Source: JAVBOW01 sp031550615
Lineage (GTDB): Bacteria > Bacteroidota > Bacteroidia > Bacteroidales > Rikenellaceae
Length of the DNA stretch: 30,835 bases
NCBI GenBank assembly: GCA_031550615.1
Contig: JAVBOL010000030.1
Span: 1 to 30,835, forward strand
Reading direction: 5' to 3'
Shown here: one piece after another, positions 8,155 to 15,383 of the stretch
Position numbering within the stretch: position 1 is the first letter of the stretch
How the letters are laid out: every line of letters begins with the position of its first letter
Program-made: the position numbers and the translations under genes
Notes under the pieces: model-generated
The model's database searches: none
What the model saw: the letters and a program-made list of their open reading frames with translations, nothing else
What the model was told of the DNA's origin: nothing

Positions 8155-9810
8155 ATGCTCAAACGCCTTACGGTAGAGAATTTCGTGCTGATCGACCGCC
8201 TCGACATCGAGTTGGCCGAGGGACTGAATATCATAACCGGAGAGACCGGGGCCGGGAAATCCATACTTTTAGGTGCGCTGGGGCTGCTGCTGGGCGCCCG
8301 CGCAGAGAGCGTGGCGATCAAGGATCCCACGCGCAACTGCGTGGTGGAGGGTGTTTTCCGGGTGCAGGGATATGGCTTGGAAGGTTTTTTCGAGGAGAAT
8401 GAATTGGATTACGGCGATGAGCTGACCGTCCGCCGCGTGATCGGGGCCGGGGGCAAATCCCGTTCTTACGTCAACGACCTGCCGGTGCAACTCACCGTAC
8501 TCAAAGAGTTGGGCGTAAGGCTCATAGATATACATTCGCAGCACCAGAGCCTGATGCTCTCCTCGGAGGGTTTCCGCCTCGGGCTGCTGGACAGCGTGGC
8601 TGATAACCGTGGACTTTTAGCGGAATATGCCACCGCGTACCGTGCGATGCAGACCGCCCGCCGCGAATATGAGGCATTGAAGGAGCGTGTGGCAAGCGAG
8701 GCGCGCGAACAGGATTGGCTGCAATTCCAATGCGACCAGCTGCGCGAAGCCGCGCTGAAGCAGGGCGAGCAGCAGGAGTTGGAGCAGTTGCAGGGCGAAC
8801 TTTCGCATGCCGGGCAGATACAACAGGCGCTCTCGCTGTGCGAGGAGAGCCTGGACGGCGAACAGGGCGGGATACTGCCTTCCCTCAAGGCCGCATCACA
8901 GGCCGTAGCGCACACCGCCGCATATTACCCCCGCGCCGGGGAGTTGCACGAGCGCCTCAATTCGGCATACCTGGAGCTCAAAGACCTCGCCCGCGAAGTG
9001 TCGTCCGAGGCGCAACGCATCGACTCCGACCCCGCCAAATTGCAACGCACGGACGATCGCCTCTCGCTACTCTACTCGCTGCAAAAGAAACATGCCGTGG
9101 AGGACGAGGCCGCCCTTATCGCGCTCTACGAAGACTATTCGCGCCGCCTTGAGGGCATCACCTCTGCGGGCGAGAGCCTCGAAACCCTCGAAAAGGTGGC
9201 CGCCGAAGCCCGCGCGAAAGCCGCTGCCGTTGCCGCACGCCTAACCGAAAAACGGACGAAAGCCGCCGCCGAGGTGGAGAGGCACGTCGCCGGATTGCTC
9301 GCCGAGCTCGGCATGCCCGGGGCGCGGCTTGTCGTGCAGGTCGAAGGCGGTGCCGAACCGGCCACGCTGGGCGCCGACTCCACGCGATTTATGTTCACCG
9401 CCAACCGCAACGTCGCCCCGCAGCCTGTCGAAAAGGTAGCATCGGGAGGGGAGACCTCGCGTTTAATGCTGGCGCTCAAATCGTTGGTCGCCGAGCGCAA
9501 GATGCTGCCCACGATCATTTTCGACGAGATAGACGCCGGGGTAAGCGGCCAGATCGCCGACCGCATGGGTGAAATAATCTGCCGCATAGGCTCGGGGATG
9601 CAGGTGGTCAACATCACCCACCTGCCCCAGGTGGCCTCGAAGGGCGAAACCCATTTCGTGGTCTATAAAGAGCATTTAAATGAGGGCACGGTCAGCCGCA
9701 TACGCCGCCTGAGCGCCGACGAAAGGATCTCTGAAATTGCGAAAATGCTATCGGGCAGCGCCGTCACCGAGGCCGCGACCGCCCAGGCGCGCCTGTTGCT
9801 GGGACTTTAG
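8155..9810 (+). CDS. recN: DNA repair protein RecN
   Basis: A 551-residue SMC-like ATPase that works in recombinational repair of double-strand breaks. The N-terminal half-ATPase has Walker A GETGAGKS at 29-36 and the QHQ of the Q-loop region (IHSQHQS). A coiled-coil central region (about 165-390) follows. The C-terminal half has the ABC signature VASGGETSR at 428-436 and Walker B TIIFDE at 453-458, followed by IDAGVSG. Length and architecture are standard. It is the last gene of the bamD operon and is followed within 20 bp by a strong terminator. Confidence 0.96.
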   Translation: MLKRLTVENFVLIDRLDIELAEGLNIITGETGAGKSILLGALGLLLGARAESVAIKDPTRNCVVEGVFRVQGYGLEGFFEENELDYGDELTVRRVIGAGGKSRSYVNDLPVQLTVLKELGVRLIDIHSQHQSLMLSSEGFRLGLLDSVADNRGLLAEYATAYRAMQTARREYEALKERVASEAREQDWLQFQCDQLREAALKQGEQQELEQLQGELSHAGQIQQALSLCEESLDGEQGGILPSLKAASQAVAHTAAYYPRAGELHERLNSAYLELKDLAREVSSEAQRIDSDPAKLQRTDDRLSLLYSLQKKHAVEDEAALIALYEDYSRRLEGITSAGESLETLEKVAAEARAKAAAVAARLTEKRTKAAAEVERHVAGLLAELGMPGARLVVQVEGGAEPATLGADSTRFMFTANRNVAPQPVEKVASGGETSRLMLALKSLVAERKMLPTIIFDEIDAGVSGQIADRMGEIICRIGSGMQVVNITHLPQVASKGETHFVVYKEHLNEGTVSRIRRLSADERISEIAKMLSGSAVTEAATAQARLLLGL

Positions 9811-9830
9811 AAAAACCCTCCGATAGTTTT

Positions 9831-9861
9831 GTCCGGCCTTGTTTGCGCCGGACTTTTTTTT
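9831..9861 (+). terminator. Intrinsic terminator of the bamD-recN operon
   Basis: GTCCGGC (9831-9837) pairs with GCCGGAC (9847-9853) around a 9-base loop and is followed by eight T residues. It lies 21 bp after the recN stop. The loop contains TTTG (9842-9845), which also serves as the -33 element of the next promoter. Confidence 0.9.
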
Positions 9862-9872
9862 ATTTATCTTTG
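9842..9872 (+). promoter_or_regulatory. Bacteroidetes-type promoter of the 6S-like RNA
   Basis: TTTG (9842-9845), a 19-bp spacer and TATCTTTG (9865-9872) match the Bacteroidetes consensus TTTG-N19-TAnnTTTG at every defined position. The predicted start (9876-9879) falls on the first bases of the closing stem of the following RNA. The -33 element is inside the loop of the recN terminator. Confidence 0.8.
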
Positions 9873-9876
9873 CCGA

Positions 9877-9984
9877 ATCTCACCCTTTTTTAGCATTTGT
9901 GCCGAACGTAACTGACAAAATCGGAAAGCCTCCGGTCTTGTGTCCGTTACGTTCACGCAGTTAAAAGGGGTGAGATCTTTTTTT
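9877..9984 (+). ncRNA. Self-contained structured small RNA, candidate 6S RNA (6S-Flavo type)
   Basis: A stand-alone transcription unit of about 108 nt. The predicted 5' end begins a 14-bp closing stem (9877-9890 with 9963-9976) that is followed directly by seven T residues (9978-9984), so the closing stem doubles as the terminator. Inside is an open bubble (13 bases at 9891-9903, 8 bases at 9955-9962), then a 13-bp stem with one mismatch (9904-9917 with 9941-9954) and a 6-bp terminal hairpin (9920-9925 with 9931-9936, loop AAGCC). Closing stem, central bubble and terminal rod is the architecture of 6S RNA, which mimics an open promoter and sequesters RNA polymerase. Length and fold fit my recollection of the Bacteroidetes 6S-Flavo family. 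The RNA itself is well supported; the family is inference. Confidence 0.6.
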
Positions 9985-9989
9985 CTGTC

Positions 9990-10003
9990 AGGCCGGGGGC
10001 CTT
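9990..10003 (+). other. Short GC-rich hairpin between the small RNA and the kinase-like gene
   Basis: AGGCC and GGCCT flank GGG(GG-side loop) and are followed by TTTGATTTT. It may be a weak second terminator behind the small RNA, or the TTTG at 10002-10005 may be a -33 element for the kinase-like gene. No good -7 element was found before 10050, so the promoter of that gene is unresolved. Confidence 0.25.
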
Positions 10004-10049
10004 TGATTTTAAAGTCCCGAAAGTTGCTAACCCGCTTTCCGCACACTAT

Positions 10050-10922
10050 ATGAATTATCCGGCGATAGAGCGTTTTATCGAGAGCGTCGGCGACCCGCAC
10101 GGACGGTTGCGTACCATGCAGCCGTTCGAGGTGGTGCGCGACGCTTATGGCTGCCCGCTGATGCGGGTGGGGCGTAACGCCGTGGTTTTCTGCGTGGAAC
10201 GTGACGGAAAACGCGAAATGCTCAAGTGTTATACCCGTCCCGCGCCCCATGCCGGCGAGATATACGACTACCTGTCGGCCCATCCGTCGCGGTTGATCGT
10301 TCCGGCGCAATTGTTGTGTAGTGAAATTTTTGTCTACGACCTGCAGGGCGAGGGGAGATGGTACGACGTGGTGCGTGGCGAGTGGGCCGAAGGGTTGACG
10401 CTGGCCGGGCATGTAAGGATGGCCTCGCAACGCGGCGACTGCGAGGCGCTCGAAACGCTTGCGGCGCAGTTTTGCCGCCTGGCCTCGGGAATGCTCAGCG
10501 CCGGGTGGGCGCACGGCGACCTGAAACCGGAGAATGTCATGGTGTCACCCGGCGGAGGGATGCGGCTTGTGGATTGCGAGGCTATGTTCATTCCGCCGCT
10601 TGAGGGGCGCAAGGCGGTGGAGGCCGGAACGCCCGCGTTCCAGCACCCCGCGCGCGCAGAGGCCTTCGACCGCCATATCGACGATTTCCCCATCGCGCTG
10701 ATCGCCTTGGGATTGCGCGCCCTGGCCCTCGATCCTTCGCTGTGGCGTTTCTGCTCGGGCGGCGACGGGATGTTGCTCGATCCGTGCGATGCGGTCAACG
10801 GACAGGGCGAGGTGTGGGAGGTCCTCGCACGTATGGCCCCGCTCAGAAAATTGATGGCTCTAATCAAAAACCCCTCGTACAGGTTAGAGGGGTTGGAAAC
10901 GATGATAAAAGATGTATGCTAA
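10050..10922 (+). CDS. Protein kinase-like protein (Ser/Thr kinase fold)
   Basis: A 290-residue cytoplasmic protein with the landmarks of the protein kinase fold. There is a likely ATP-binding lysine in REMLKCY (Lys59), a possible helix-C Glu70, the catalytic loop AHGDLKPENVMV (Asp157, Lys159, Asn162), a metal-binding Asp175 in LVDCEAM (the usual DFG reads DCE), and GTPAFQHP near 193-200, resembling the activation-segment GTPxYxxPE. The HGD form of the catalytic loop is typical of bacterial and small-molecule kinase branches. No glycine-rich P-loop is obvious. It overlaps the vWA gene by 11 bp, so the two are translationally coupled. The substrate is unknown. The first 60 residues are paralogous to those of the third gene in the unit. 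Confidence 0.72.
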   Translation: MNYPAIERFIESVGDPHGRLRTMQPFEVVRDAYGCPLMRVGRNAVVFCVERDGKREMLKCYTRPAPHAGEIYDYLSAHPSRLIVPAQLLCSEIFVYDLQGEGRWYDVVRGEWAEGLTLAGHVRMASQRGDCEALETLAAQFCRLASGMLSAGWAHGDLKPENVMVSPGGGMRLVDCEAMFIPPLEGRKAVEAGTPAFQHPARAEAFDRHIDDFPIALIALGLRALALDPSLWRFCSGGDGMLLDPCDAVNGQGEVWEVLARMAPLRKLMALIKNPSYRLEGLETMIKDVC

Positions 10923-11772
10923 ACAGATAACACGCTCTTCACCTGCGCTTTTCGTGCTGCTTATCGACCGCTCAGGCTCCATGCGGGAACCGGTCGTTTT
11001 CGGCGGTGAGCAGATCACCAGGGCCGAGGCCGTGACGCGCGTGGTAAATCCATTTATCAGCGAACTGGTCTACCGCTGCCAGCGCGAGGAGGGTGTGCGC
11101 GACTATATCTTCCTTCAGGCGATAGGCTACGGCGGCGACGGGGTGCGCCCTCTGCTCTCGTCCGCCCTCAAACCGGTCTCCGTATCCTCCCTGGCGGCCT
11201 CTGCGCGCGAGGTGCGCCACCGCCTGGTCGAGCGCCGGCTGGCCAACGGCAACACCTCGGTGGGCCGCTTCGCCGAGACGGTGTGGATAGAACCCGCCGC
11301 AGGGGGAGATACCCCGATGGGACAGGCGCTCGGGAAGGCCGCCGGCATCGTGGCGCGGTGGTGCGCCGACCCTGCGCATGCGGCTGGCTACCCTCCCGTG
11401 GTGATAAATATCACCGACGGCGAAGCGTCTGACGCCTCACCCGTGGAGTTGTGCAGCGCTGCGGAAAGCATACGGGGCGCGGCGACATCTGACGGGGCGA
11501 CCCTGCTGATAAACATACACATAACCTCGACCGGCGCTGGGTGTGTGGCATTTCCGCAGGATGCCGGGGAGTTGCCCGCAGCCGCGGGGGCGCGTTTGCT
11601 TTACGAACTGTCGAGCGATATGCCCGACGCTTACCTCGGAGCGGTCCTCGCCCTGCGCGGCGGCGGGGCGGTGCCCGGAAAACCGCTGCGCGGGGTGAGT
11701 TACAATACGCCGCTTACCGAGTTGGTGGCGATGCTCGGTATAGGCTCGGTGAGTGTAAACCTTATAGGATGA
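10912..11772 (+). CDS. von Willebrand factor type A domain protein (TerY-like)
   Basis: A 286-residue protein that is mostly one vWA domain with a complete MIDAS metal site: DRSGS (Asp19, Ser21, Ser23), GGDTPMG with Thr134, and NITDGEASD with Asp169. No signal peptide or membrane anchor is seen, so it is cytoplasmic. The length and the LFVLLIDRSGSM / GDTPMGQAL / ITDGEA pattern resemble TerY-type vWA proteins, which are known to be encoded with kinases and PP2C phosphatases in Ter stress modules. Here no phosphatase is adjacent. Neighbouring genes overlap at both ends (11 bp with the kinase, 4 bp with the WG protein). It probably scaffolds or presents a kinase substrate; that role is inferred. 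Confidence 0.8.
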   Translation: MYAKQITRSSPALFVLLIDRSGSMREPVVFGGEQITRAEAVTRVVNPFISELVYRCQREEGVRDYIFLQAIGYGGDGVRPLLSSALKPVSVSSLAASAREVRHRLVERRLANGNTSVGRFAETVWIEPAAGGDTPMGQALGKAAGIVARWCADPAHAAGYPPVVINITDGEASDASPVELCSAAESIRGAATSDGATLLINIHITSTGAGCVAFPQDAGELPAAAGARLLYELSSDMPDAYLGAVLALRGGGAVPGKPLRGVSYNTPLTELVAMLGIGSVSVNLIG

Positions 11773-12518
11773 TTATGACACTTAACAGTTTGATAGACAG
11801 CGTGTCGAATCCCACGGGGCACTTCACGACCCTGCGGGACATATACCCGGTGCGCAATTCGCAGGGTATGCCGGTGATGTTCGTGCGCCGCCTGGCGGTC
11901 GATTTCTGCGTCATCTGGCGCGGCGCGGAATACTCTTTAAGGTGTTTTCTGCCCGGAGGAGACAACCTGCGCGAAAGGGCGCGGCAGACCGCCGGGAAGA
12001 TGCCGCTGGTCGGGCGCGATCCAGAATTCGCGTTCTTCTGCGAAGAATTGGCGACGGTTGACAGCGCCGGGGGATCGGCGCTGCACGACGTGTCGCTGCG
12101 GCGCATGCCGTTCGCGGCTGCGCCGTTGGATAAGCCGGTGCACCGTGTGGTGGTCGCCGGCTCCGGGGGCGATATGCTTACCGATATGTCGGGAGGGCAG
12201 GTCATGCCCCCGGTCTACGATGAAATAGTGTGGGACCCCGATGCGGGATTGGCCGCCGCGTGCCTCGACGGCATGTGGGCGCTTTTCGACGGCAACGGCG
12301 AAAAGCTCACCGGCCACACCTACGAATGGATCGGGATAATGTGCGAAGAGAGGATACTCGCGCAAAGGGATGGTAAAATGGGATTCCTCGACCGCGAGGG
12401 GCGCGAGGCTGTGGAGTTCGCCTATGACAGCGCGTCGTCATTCGCGGGCTGCGTGAGCCCGGTGACGCAGGACGGACAGGAGTTTCTGATAAACCGTTTC
12501 GGGGTAAGGGTCGGATAG
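11769..12518 (+). CDS. Kinase N-lobe-like / WG-repeat fusion protein
   Basis: A 249-residue protein with two parts. Residues about 8-60 align without gaps (offset one) to residues 9-61 of the upstream kinase: LIDSVSNPTGHF with FIESVGDPHGRL, and AVDFCV...EYSLRCF with AVVFCV...REMLKCY. The kinase Lys59 is Arg58 here and no catalytic lobe follows. From about residue 130 the protein has WG/KWG-type beta repeats: WALFDGNGEKLTGHTYEWI, then RDGKMGFLDREGREAVEFAYD, then a DGQEFLINRFG end. WG repeats are a little-understood binding module. The start at 11769 overlaps the vWA stop as ATGA; an ATG two codons later is also possible. A catalytically dead partner of the kinase is a reasonable inference. Confidence 0.7.
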   Translation: MIMTLNSLIDSVSNPTGHFTTLRDIYPVRNSQGMPVMFVRRLAVDFCVIWRGAEYSLRCFLPGGDNLRERARQTAGKMPLVGRDPEFAFFCEELATVDSAGGSALHDVSLRRMPFAAAPLDKPVHRVVVAGSGGDMLTDMSGGQVMPPVYDEIVWDPDAGLAAACLDGMWALFDGNGEKLTGHTYEWIGIMCEERILAQRDGKMGFLDREGREAVEFAYDSASSFAGCVSPVTQDGQEFLINRFGVRVG

Positions 12519-12520
12519 GG

Positions 12521-12976
12521 TCAGCGGATGCGGTTAAGCGAACGCACGAGTTTCTCGTCACGCCATATCCCCCGCATCGCCAGCCACACCAGCACCATGG
12601 CCACGAGCGGGAAAACGCCCGTAACCGACAGTGCCGCGGTGCCGAAACCCTCGCTGAGCCACATATAGAAAACCAGCATCGCCTGGCACACGGCCAGTAG
12701 CAGCACCTCCGTGCGGCACATCCATATCTGCACCATGCGCTTACGGTAGCAGAATATCGCGATGAAGGGCAGCGCGCACGCCGCGCACAGCAGCGCCCCT
12801 AAAATCGGGGTCGGGGCGAGTGCGCCTAAATTCCCCTGGTCGCCGACCGCCTGGAATCCGAAAGCGTCGAATACCACCGCACCGCCGTCGGCCATCGTCG
12901 CGAAAGGCGTTAAAAGAGTGGCGGCCATCAGCGCGGTGGCGAAAAGCAGGTATAGGGATTGTTTGCGTTGTATCAT
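12521..12976 (-). CDS. DUF4293 family membrane protein
   Basis: A 151-residue integral membrane protein with four hydrophobic segments (about 9-28, 57-77, 88-108 and 119-136) and a MIQRKQSLYLL start typical of the Bacteroidetes-specific DUF4293 family. Function is unknown. It ends the four-gene leftward operon and overlaps the upstream glycosyltransferase by 4 bp (ATGA). Only 2 bp separate its stop from the stop of the convergent WG-repeat gene and no hairpin terminator is visible. Confidence 0.8.
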   Translation of the reverse strand: MIQRKQSLYLLFATALMAATLLTPFATMADGGAVVFDAFGFQAVGDQGNLGALAPTPILGALLCAACALPFIAIFCYRKRMVQIWMCRTEVLLLAVCQAMLVFYMWLSEGFGTAALSVTGVFPLVAMVLVWLAMRGIWRDEKLVRSLNRIR

Positions 12977-13935
12977 ATCTGTTCGTCTATCAGGTATTTA
13001 TTGCGGTCTGAGGCATTGCGGTTGACCAATTCGCCGATGAACCCGGCCAGGAACAGCTGCACGCCCAGTACGATGGCCAGCAGCGCGAGGTAGAAGAGCG
13101 GTTGGTCGGTAACTTCGCGTACCACCTGTCCGTCCGCCAGCCTGACGAGCTTTTCGGCTATGATCCAAACTGTCATAACCCCGCCCGCGACGAACATCAC
13201 CGAACCCAGCCCCCCGAAAAGGTAGAAGGGGCGGCGTCCGAAACGCGACATGAACGACACGCTTATCAGGTCTAAAAATCCCTTGAGCATCCTTTCCCAG
13301 CCGAATTTCGAGTGGCCGTATTTGCGTGGGTAGTGCTCGACCACCTTTTCGCCGATGCGTTTGAACCCGGCGTTCTTGGCCAGCATCGGCACCCAGCGGT
13401 GCATCTCGCCGTAGACCTCTATGCTTTTGACCACCGCGCTGCGGTAGGCTTTGATGCCGCTGTTGAAATCGTGCAGCTTTATGCCCGAGGCCGCTCTCGC
13501 GGTGGCATTGAACAGCTTGCTCGGCAGACGTTTGCCAAGCGGATCGTGGCGCAGCTTCTTCCAGCCCGAGACCATGTCGTAGCCATCTTCGACGATCATG
13601 CGATAGAGGGCAGGGATCTCGTCCGGCGAGTCCTGCAGGTCGGCGTCGAGCGTAACGACCACCGCGCCCCGCGCAGCCTCGAAGCCGCAGAAAAGGGCTG
13701 CCGACTTGCCGTAGTTGCGCCGAAAACGCAGACCCCTCACGCGGGGTTCCTGCCCGGCCAGGGTGGCCACTTCATCCCATGAGGAGTCTGTGCTGCCGTC
13801 ATCGACCATCACGATCTCCCATTGGAAACCCTCGGCGTCGAGCACGCGGCGCACCCAGTCGACCAGTTCGCAGAGCGACTCGCTCTCGTTGTAAAGTGGC
13901 ACTATGACCGATATGTCGGGACGTGGAGTGCTCAT
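12973..13935 (-). CDS. Family 2 glycosyltransferase, polyprenyl-phosphate type
   Basis: A 320-residue enzyme. An N-terminal GT-A domain has DISVIVPLYNESESL, DDGSTD (45-50) and DADLQD (97-102, the DxD metal/nucleotide-sugar site), then KRLPSKLFN and an HDFNSGIKAYR segment. Two C-terminal membrane helices (about 237-261 and 279-303) follow, the second with LAGFIGELVNR. This is the layout of GtrB/ArnC/DPM-like enzymes that load a sugar onto undecaprenyl phosphate on the inner face of the membrane. The sugar and acceptor are inferred from family only. It is coupled by 4-bp overlaps to the DUF4199 gene before it and the DUF4293 gene after it. Confidence 0.9.
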   Translation of the reverse strand: MSTPRPDISVIVPLYNESESLCELVDWVRRVLDAEGFQWEIVMVDDGSTDSSWDEVATLAGQEPRVRGLRFRRNYGKSAALFCGFEAARGAVVVTLDADLQDSPDEIPALYRMIVEDGYDMVSGWKKLRHDPLGKRLPSKLFNATARAASGIKLHDFNSGIKAYRSAVVKSIEVYGEMHRWVPMLAKNAGFKRIGEKVVEHYPRKYGHSKFGWERMLKGFLDLISVSFMSRFGRRPFYLFGGLGSVMFVAGGVMTVWIIAEKLVRLADGQVVREVTDQPLFYLALLAIVLGVQLFLAGFIGELVNRNASDRNKYLIDEQI

Positions 13936-14486
13936 GGTTGGTATGTGTTTGCCTCGCGCTTGCAGAAAACGGCCAGGAAAAGGCCGGCCAGCGTACCGAG
14001 CATGGTTAGGTTGACTATATTCTTGAGGATTATGACCAGCGGGCTGAGCATCTGCACGCGCGCCTGGGCGACGCTCTCCTTCAGCAGGTCGGGGTTGCCC
14101 GCGAAGATCGGGTTATCGCGCAGCATGCGTTTCGACGCCCTGAGGCTCTGCTCGACCACCCCGGCATAGGCCTCGGGGGCGATCCAGCGGTAGAGCACCA
14201 CGTCGCCGAGCCCGACCAGCACCCCGGCGAAAGCCGAGCTGAGGGCCATGAAGGCCAAGGCGCGGCCATAGCTCAGCCCCTCCTCGCCCGTCGTCGCGGC
14301 GAAACGGCGTGTGAAATAGAGCAGCGACAGGGTGATAACCCCCAGCAGGAGCGTGTTCTTGGTCGCGATGCGCTGCGTGCCCTCCCAGCCGGCCAGCATC
14401 GCCACCGCGTCGAGGATGAAGATCGCCATGCCCATCACGGCGCCGGCGATCATGGCATCGCCTTTCATGGATAGTTTATTCGTCAT
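13932..14486 (-). CDS. DUF4199 family membrane protein
   Basis: A 184-residue protein with four hydrophobic segments (about 12-33, 44-60, 75-97 and 150-173) separated by a helical insertion (about 100-145). The layout and the FTRRFAATTGEEGLSYGRALAFM segment fit DUF4199, a Bacteroidetes family frequently encoded beside a GT2 glycosyltransferase. A role with that enzyme, for example in lipid-linked sugar handling, is inferred only from adjacency. Its ATG overlaps the stop of the preceding gene (14483-14486). Confidence 0.8.
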   Translation of the reverse strand: MTNKLSMKGDAMIAGAVMGMAIFILDAVAMLAGWEGTQRIATKNTLLLGVITLSLLYFTRRFAATTGEEGLSYGRALAFMALSSAFAGVLVGLGDVVLYRWIAPEAYAGVVEQSLRASKRMLRDNPIFAGNPDLLKESVAQARVQMLSPLVIILKNIVNLTMLGTLAGLFLAVFCKREANTYQP

Positions 14487-15085
14487 AGCAGTTCGCCCTT
14501 GCCCTGGCGGATTATTTCGGCCTCGCCGTCCGACAGGTCGACCAGCGTGGTGGGTATGTTATCGCCGTAGCCGCCGTCGATGACCATATCGACCTGCGTG
14601 CGGTAGCGTTCTTCGATCAATTCGGGGTCGGTGGTGTATTCTATCACCTGGTCGGGGTCCTTGACCGACGTGGTGAGCATCGGGCAGCCCAGACCGGCGA
14701 CGATAGCCAGAGCGACGGGATTCGCGGGAATGCGCACGCCGATGGTCTTGCGTTTGCCCATGGCCTTGTCCGGCATGCGTGAACTCGGTTTCAAAAGAAA
14801 TGTGAAAGGCCCCGGCAGGTTGCGCTTGAGCAGCTTGAAGGTGGGATTGTCGACCCGCGCGTATTCGGCTATGCGGCTCAAATCCTCGCAGACTATGGCC
14901 AGCGACCCGAGCTCCTTGCCCGAGAGCGCGAGAAGCCTTTCGATGCCCCTTGGACTGCCCAGCGAACAGCCGAAACCATATACGCTGTCCGTGGGGTAGA
15001 TCACCACCCCGCCCTCCCCGAGGCAGCGCACCACCTGCGCGAGGTGCTTCTCGCTCGGATTGACCGGATAGATCTTTATCAGCAT
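14483..15085 (-). CDS. Sua5/YciO/YrdC family protein, YciO-like
   Basis: A 200-residue protein. It carries GGVVIYPTDSVYGFGCSL (family nucleotide/threonine-binding region), LPGPFTFLLKPS and KRKTIGVRIP, and ends with DMVIDGGYGDNIPTTLVDL. YrdC/TsaC members make threonylcarbamoyl-AMP for the tRNA t6A modification. Here the STSANxSG segment of TsaC is replaced by LTTSVKDPDQVIEYTTDPE, as in the YciO branch, so t6A activity should not be assumed. I use the ATG at 15085 (MLIKIYP) over the longer frame to 15127, which adds a polar, non-conserved tail. It is the first gene of the leftward operon. Confidence 0.8.
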   Translation of the reverse strand: MLIKIYPVNPSEKHLAQVVRCLGEGGVVIYPTDSVYGFGCSLGSPRGIERLLALSGKELGSLAIVCEDLSRIAEYARVDNPTFKLLKRNLPGPFTFLLKPSSRMPDKAMGKRKTIGVRIPANPVALAIVAGLGCPMLTTSVKDPDQVIEYTTDPELIEERYRTQVDMVIDGGYGDNIPTTLVDLSDGEAEIIRQGKGELL

Positions 15086-15273
15086 AACCGCTCTTGTTTT
15101 ATGATCGACAGGGGAAAGTCTCGCCAACTTAGCTGTGCGCAGCGTGCGTCAGATCTCGCGCATCATTCGTGTTTTTTCCCGGAGCAGGCTTTTGCCTGTG
15201 AGGACAAAAAACGCGGAGGATGTGTGAAATATGGCGTGCGATACGCGCAGCCAACCCCCAACGTGAAACCAAT
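15086..15273. other. Non-coding stretch between the YciO-like gene and the SRP RNA
   Basis: No credible gene is seen. It contains a 5-bp hairpin with a TTTT loop (CAGGC 15185-15189, GCCTG 15194-15198) with no adjoining U-tract on either strand. It should hold the leftward promoter of the YciO-like operon, but no perfect TAnnTTTG was found; TAAGTTGG read on the minus strand is a poor match. Confidence 0.4.
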
Positions 15274-15378
15274 AAAAAACGGGTAAGCTACTTATATCGC
15301 ACCGCTACAACCACCTATCCTTGCTGTCTTCCGACCCTGGGGAATTTCGGCAGGAGCTGGTCGTATAAGACTTACCCG
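15274..15378 (-). ncRNA. ffs: Signal recognition particle 4.5S RNA
   Basis: On the minus strand the conserved SRP domain IV reads CAGG-GUC-GGAA-GAC-AGCA (around 15339-15322; GGAA tetraloop at 15332-15329), with the symmetric-loop CAGG and AGCA strands bound by Ffh. The ends pair as GGGUAAG (15377-15371) with CUUACCC (15287-15281), extended by CUUAUA with UAUAAG, giving the expected hairpin rod of about 97 nt. Six T residues (15279-15274) follow the closing stem and complete a terminator. A perfect -7 element lies directly upstream. The RNA pairs with Ffh to target nascent membrane proteins to FtsY and SecYEG. Confidence 0.92.
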
Positions 15379-15383
15379 AGCCA

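Noticed and set aside
9877..9984. SRP 4.5S RNA as identity of the small RNA after recN
   Set aside because: It has a GGAA near the tip but lacks the paired CAGG and AGCA strands of SRP domain IV. A clear SRP RNA occurs at 15274-15378.
9877..10049. Riboswitch or attenuator leader of the kinase-like gene
   Set aside because: A U-tract right after the closing stem and a start site at its base fit an independent RNA better. No alternative antiterminator pairing was seen, but it is not fully excluded.
15185..15198. CAGGC-TTTT-GCCTG hairpin as a terminator
   Set aside because: There is no U-tract on either side, and no gene ends here.
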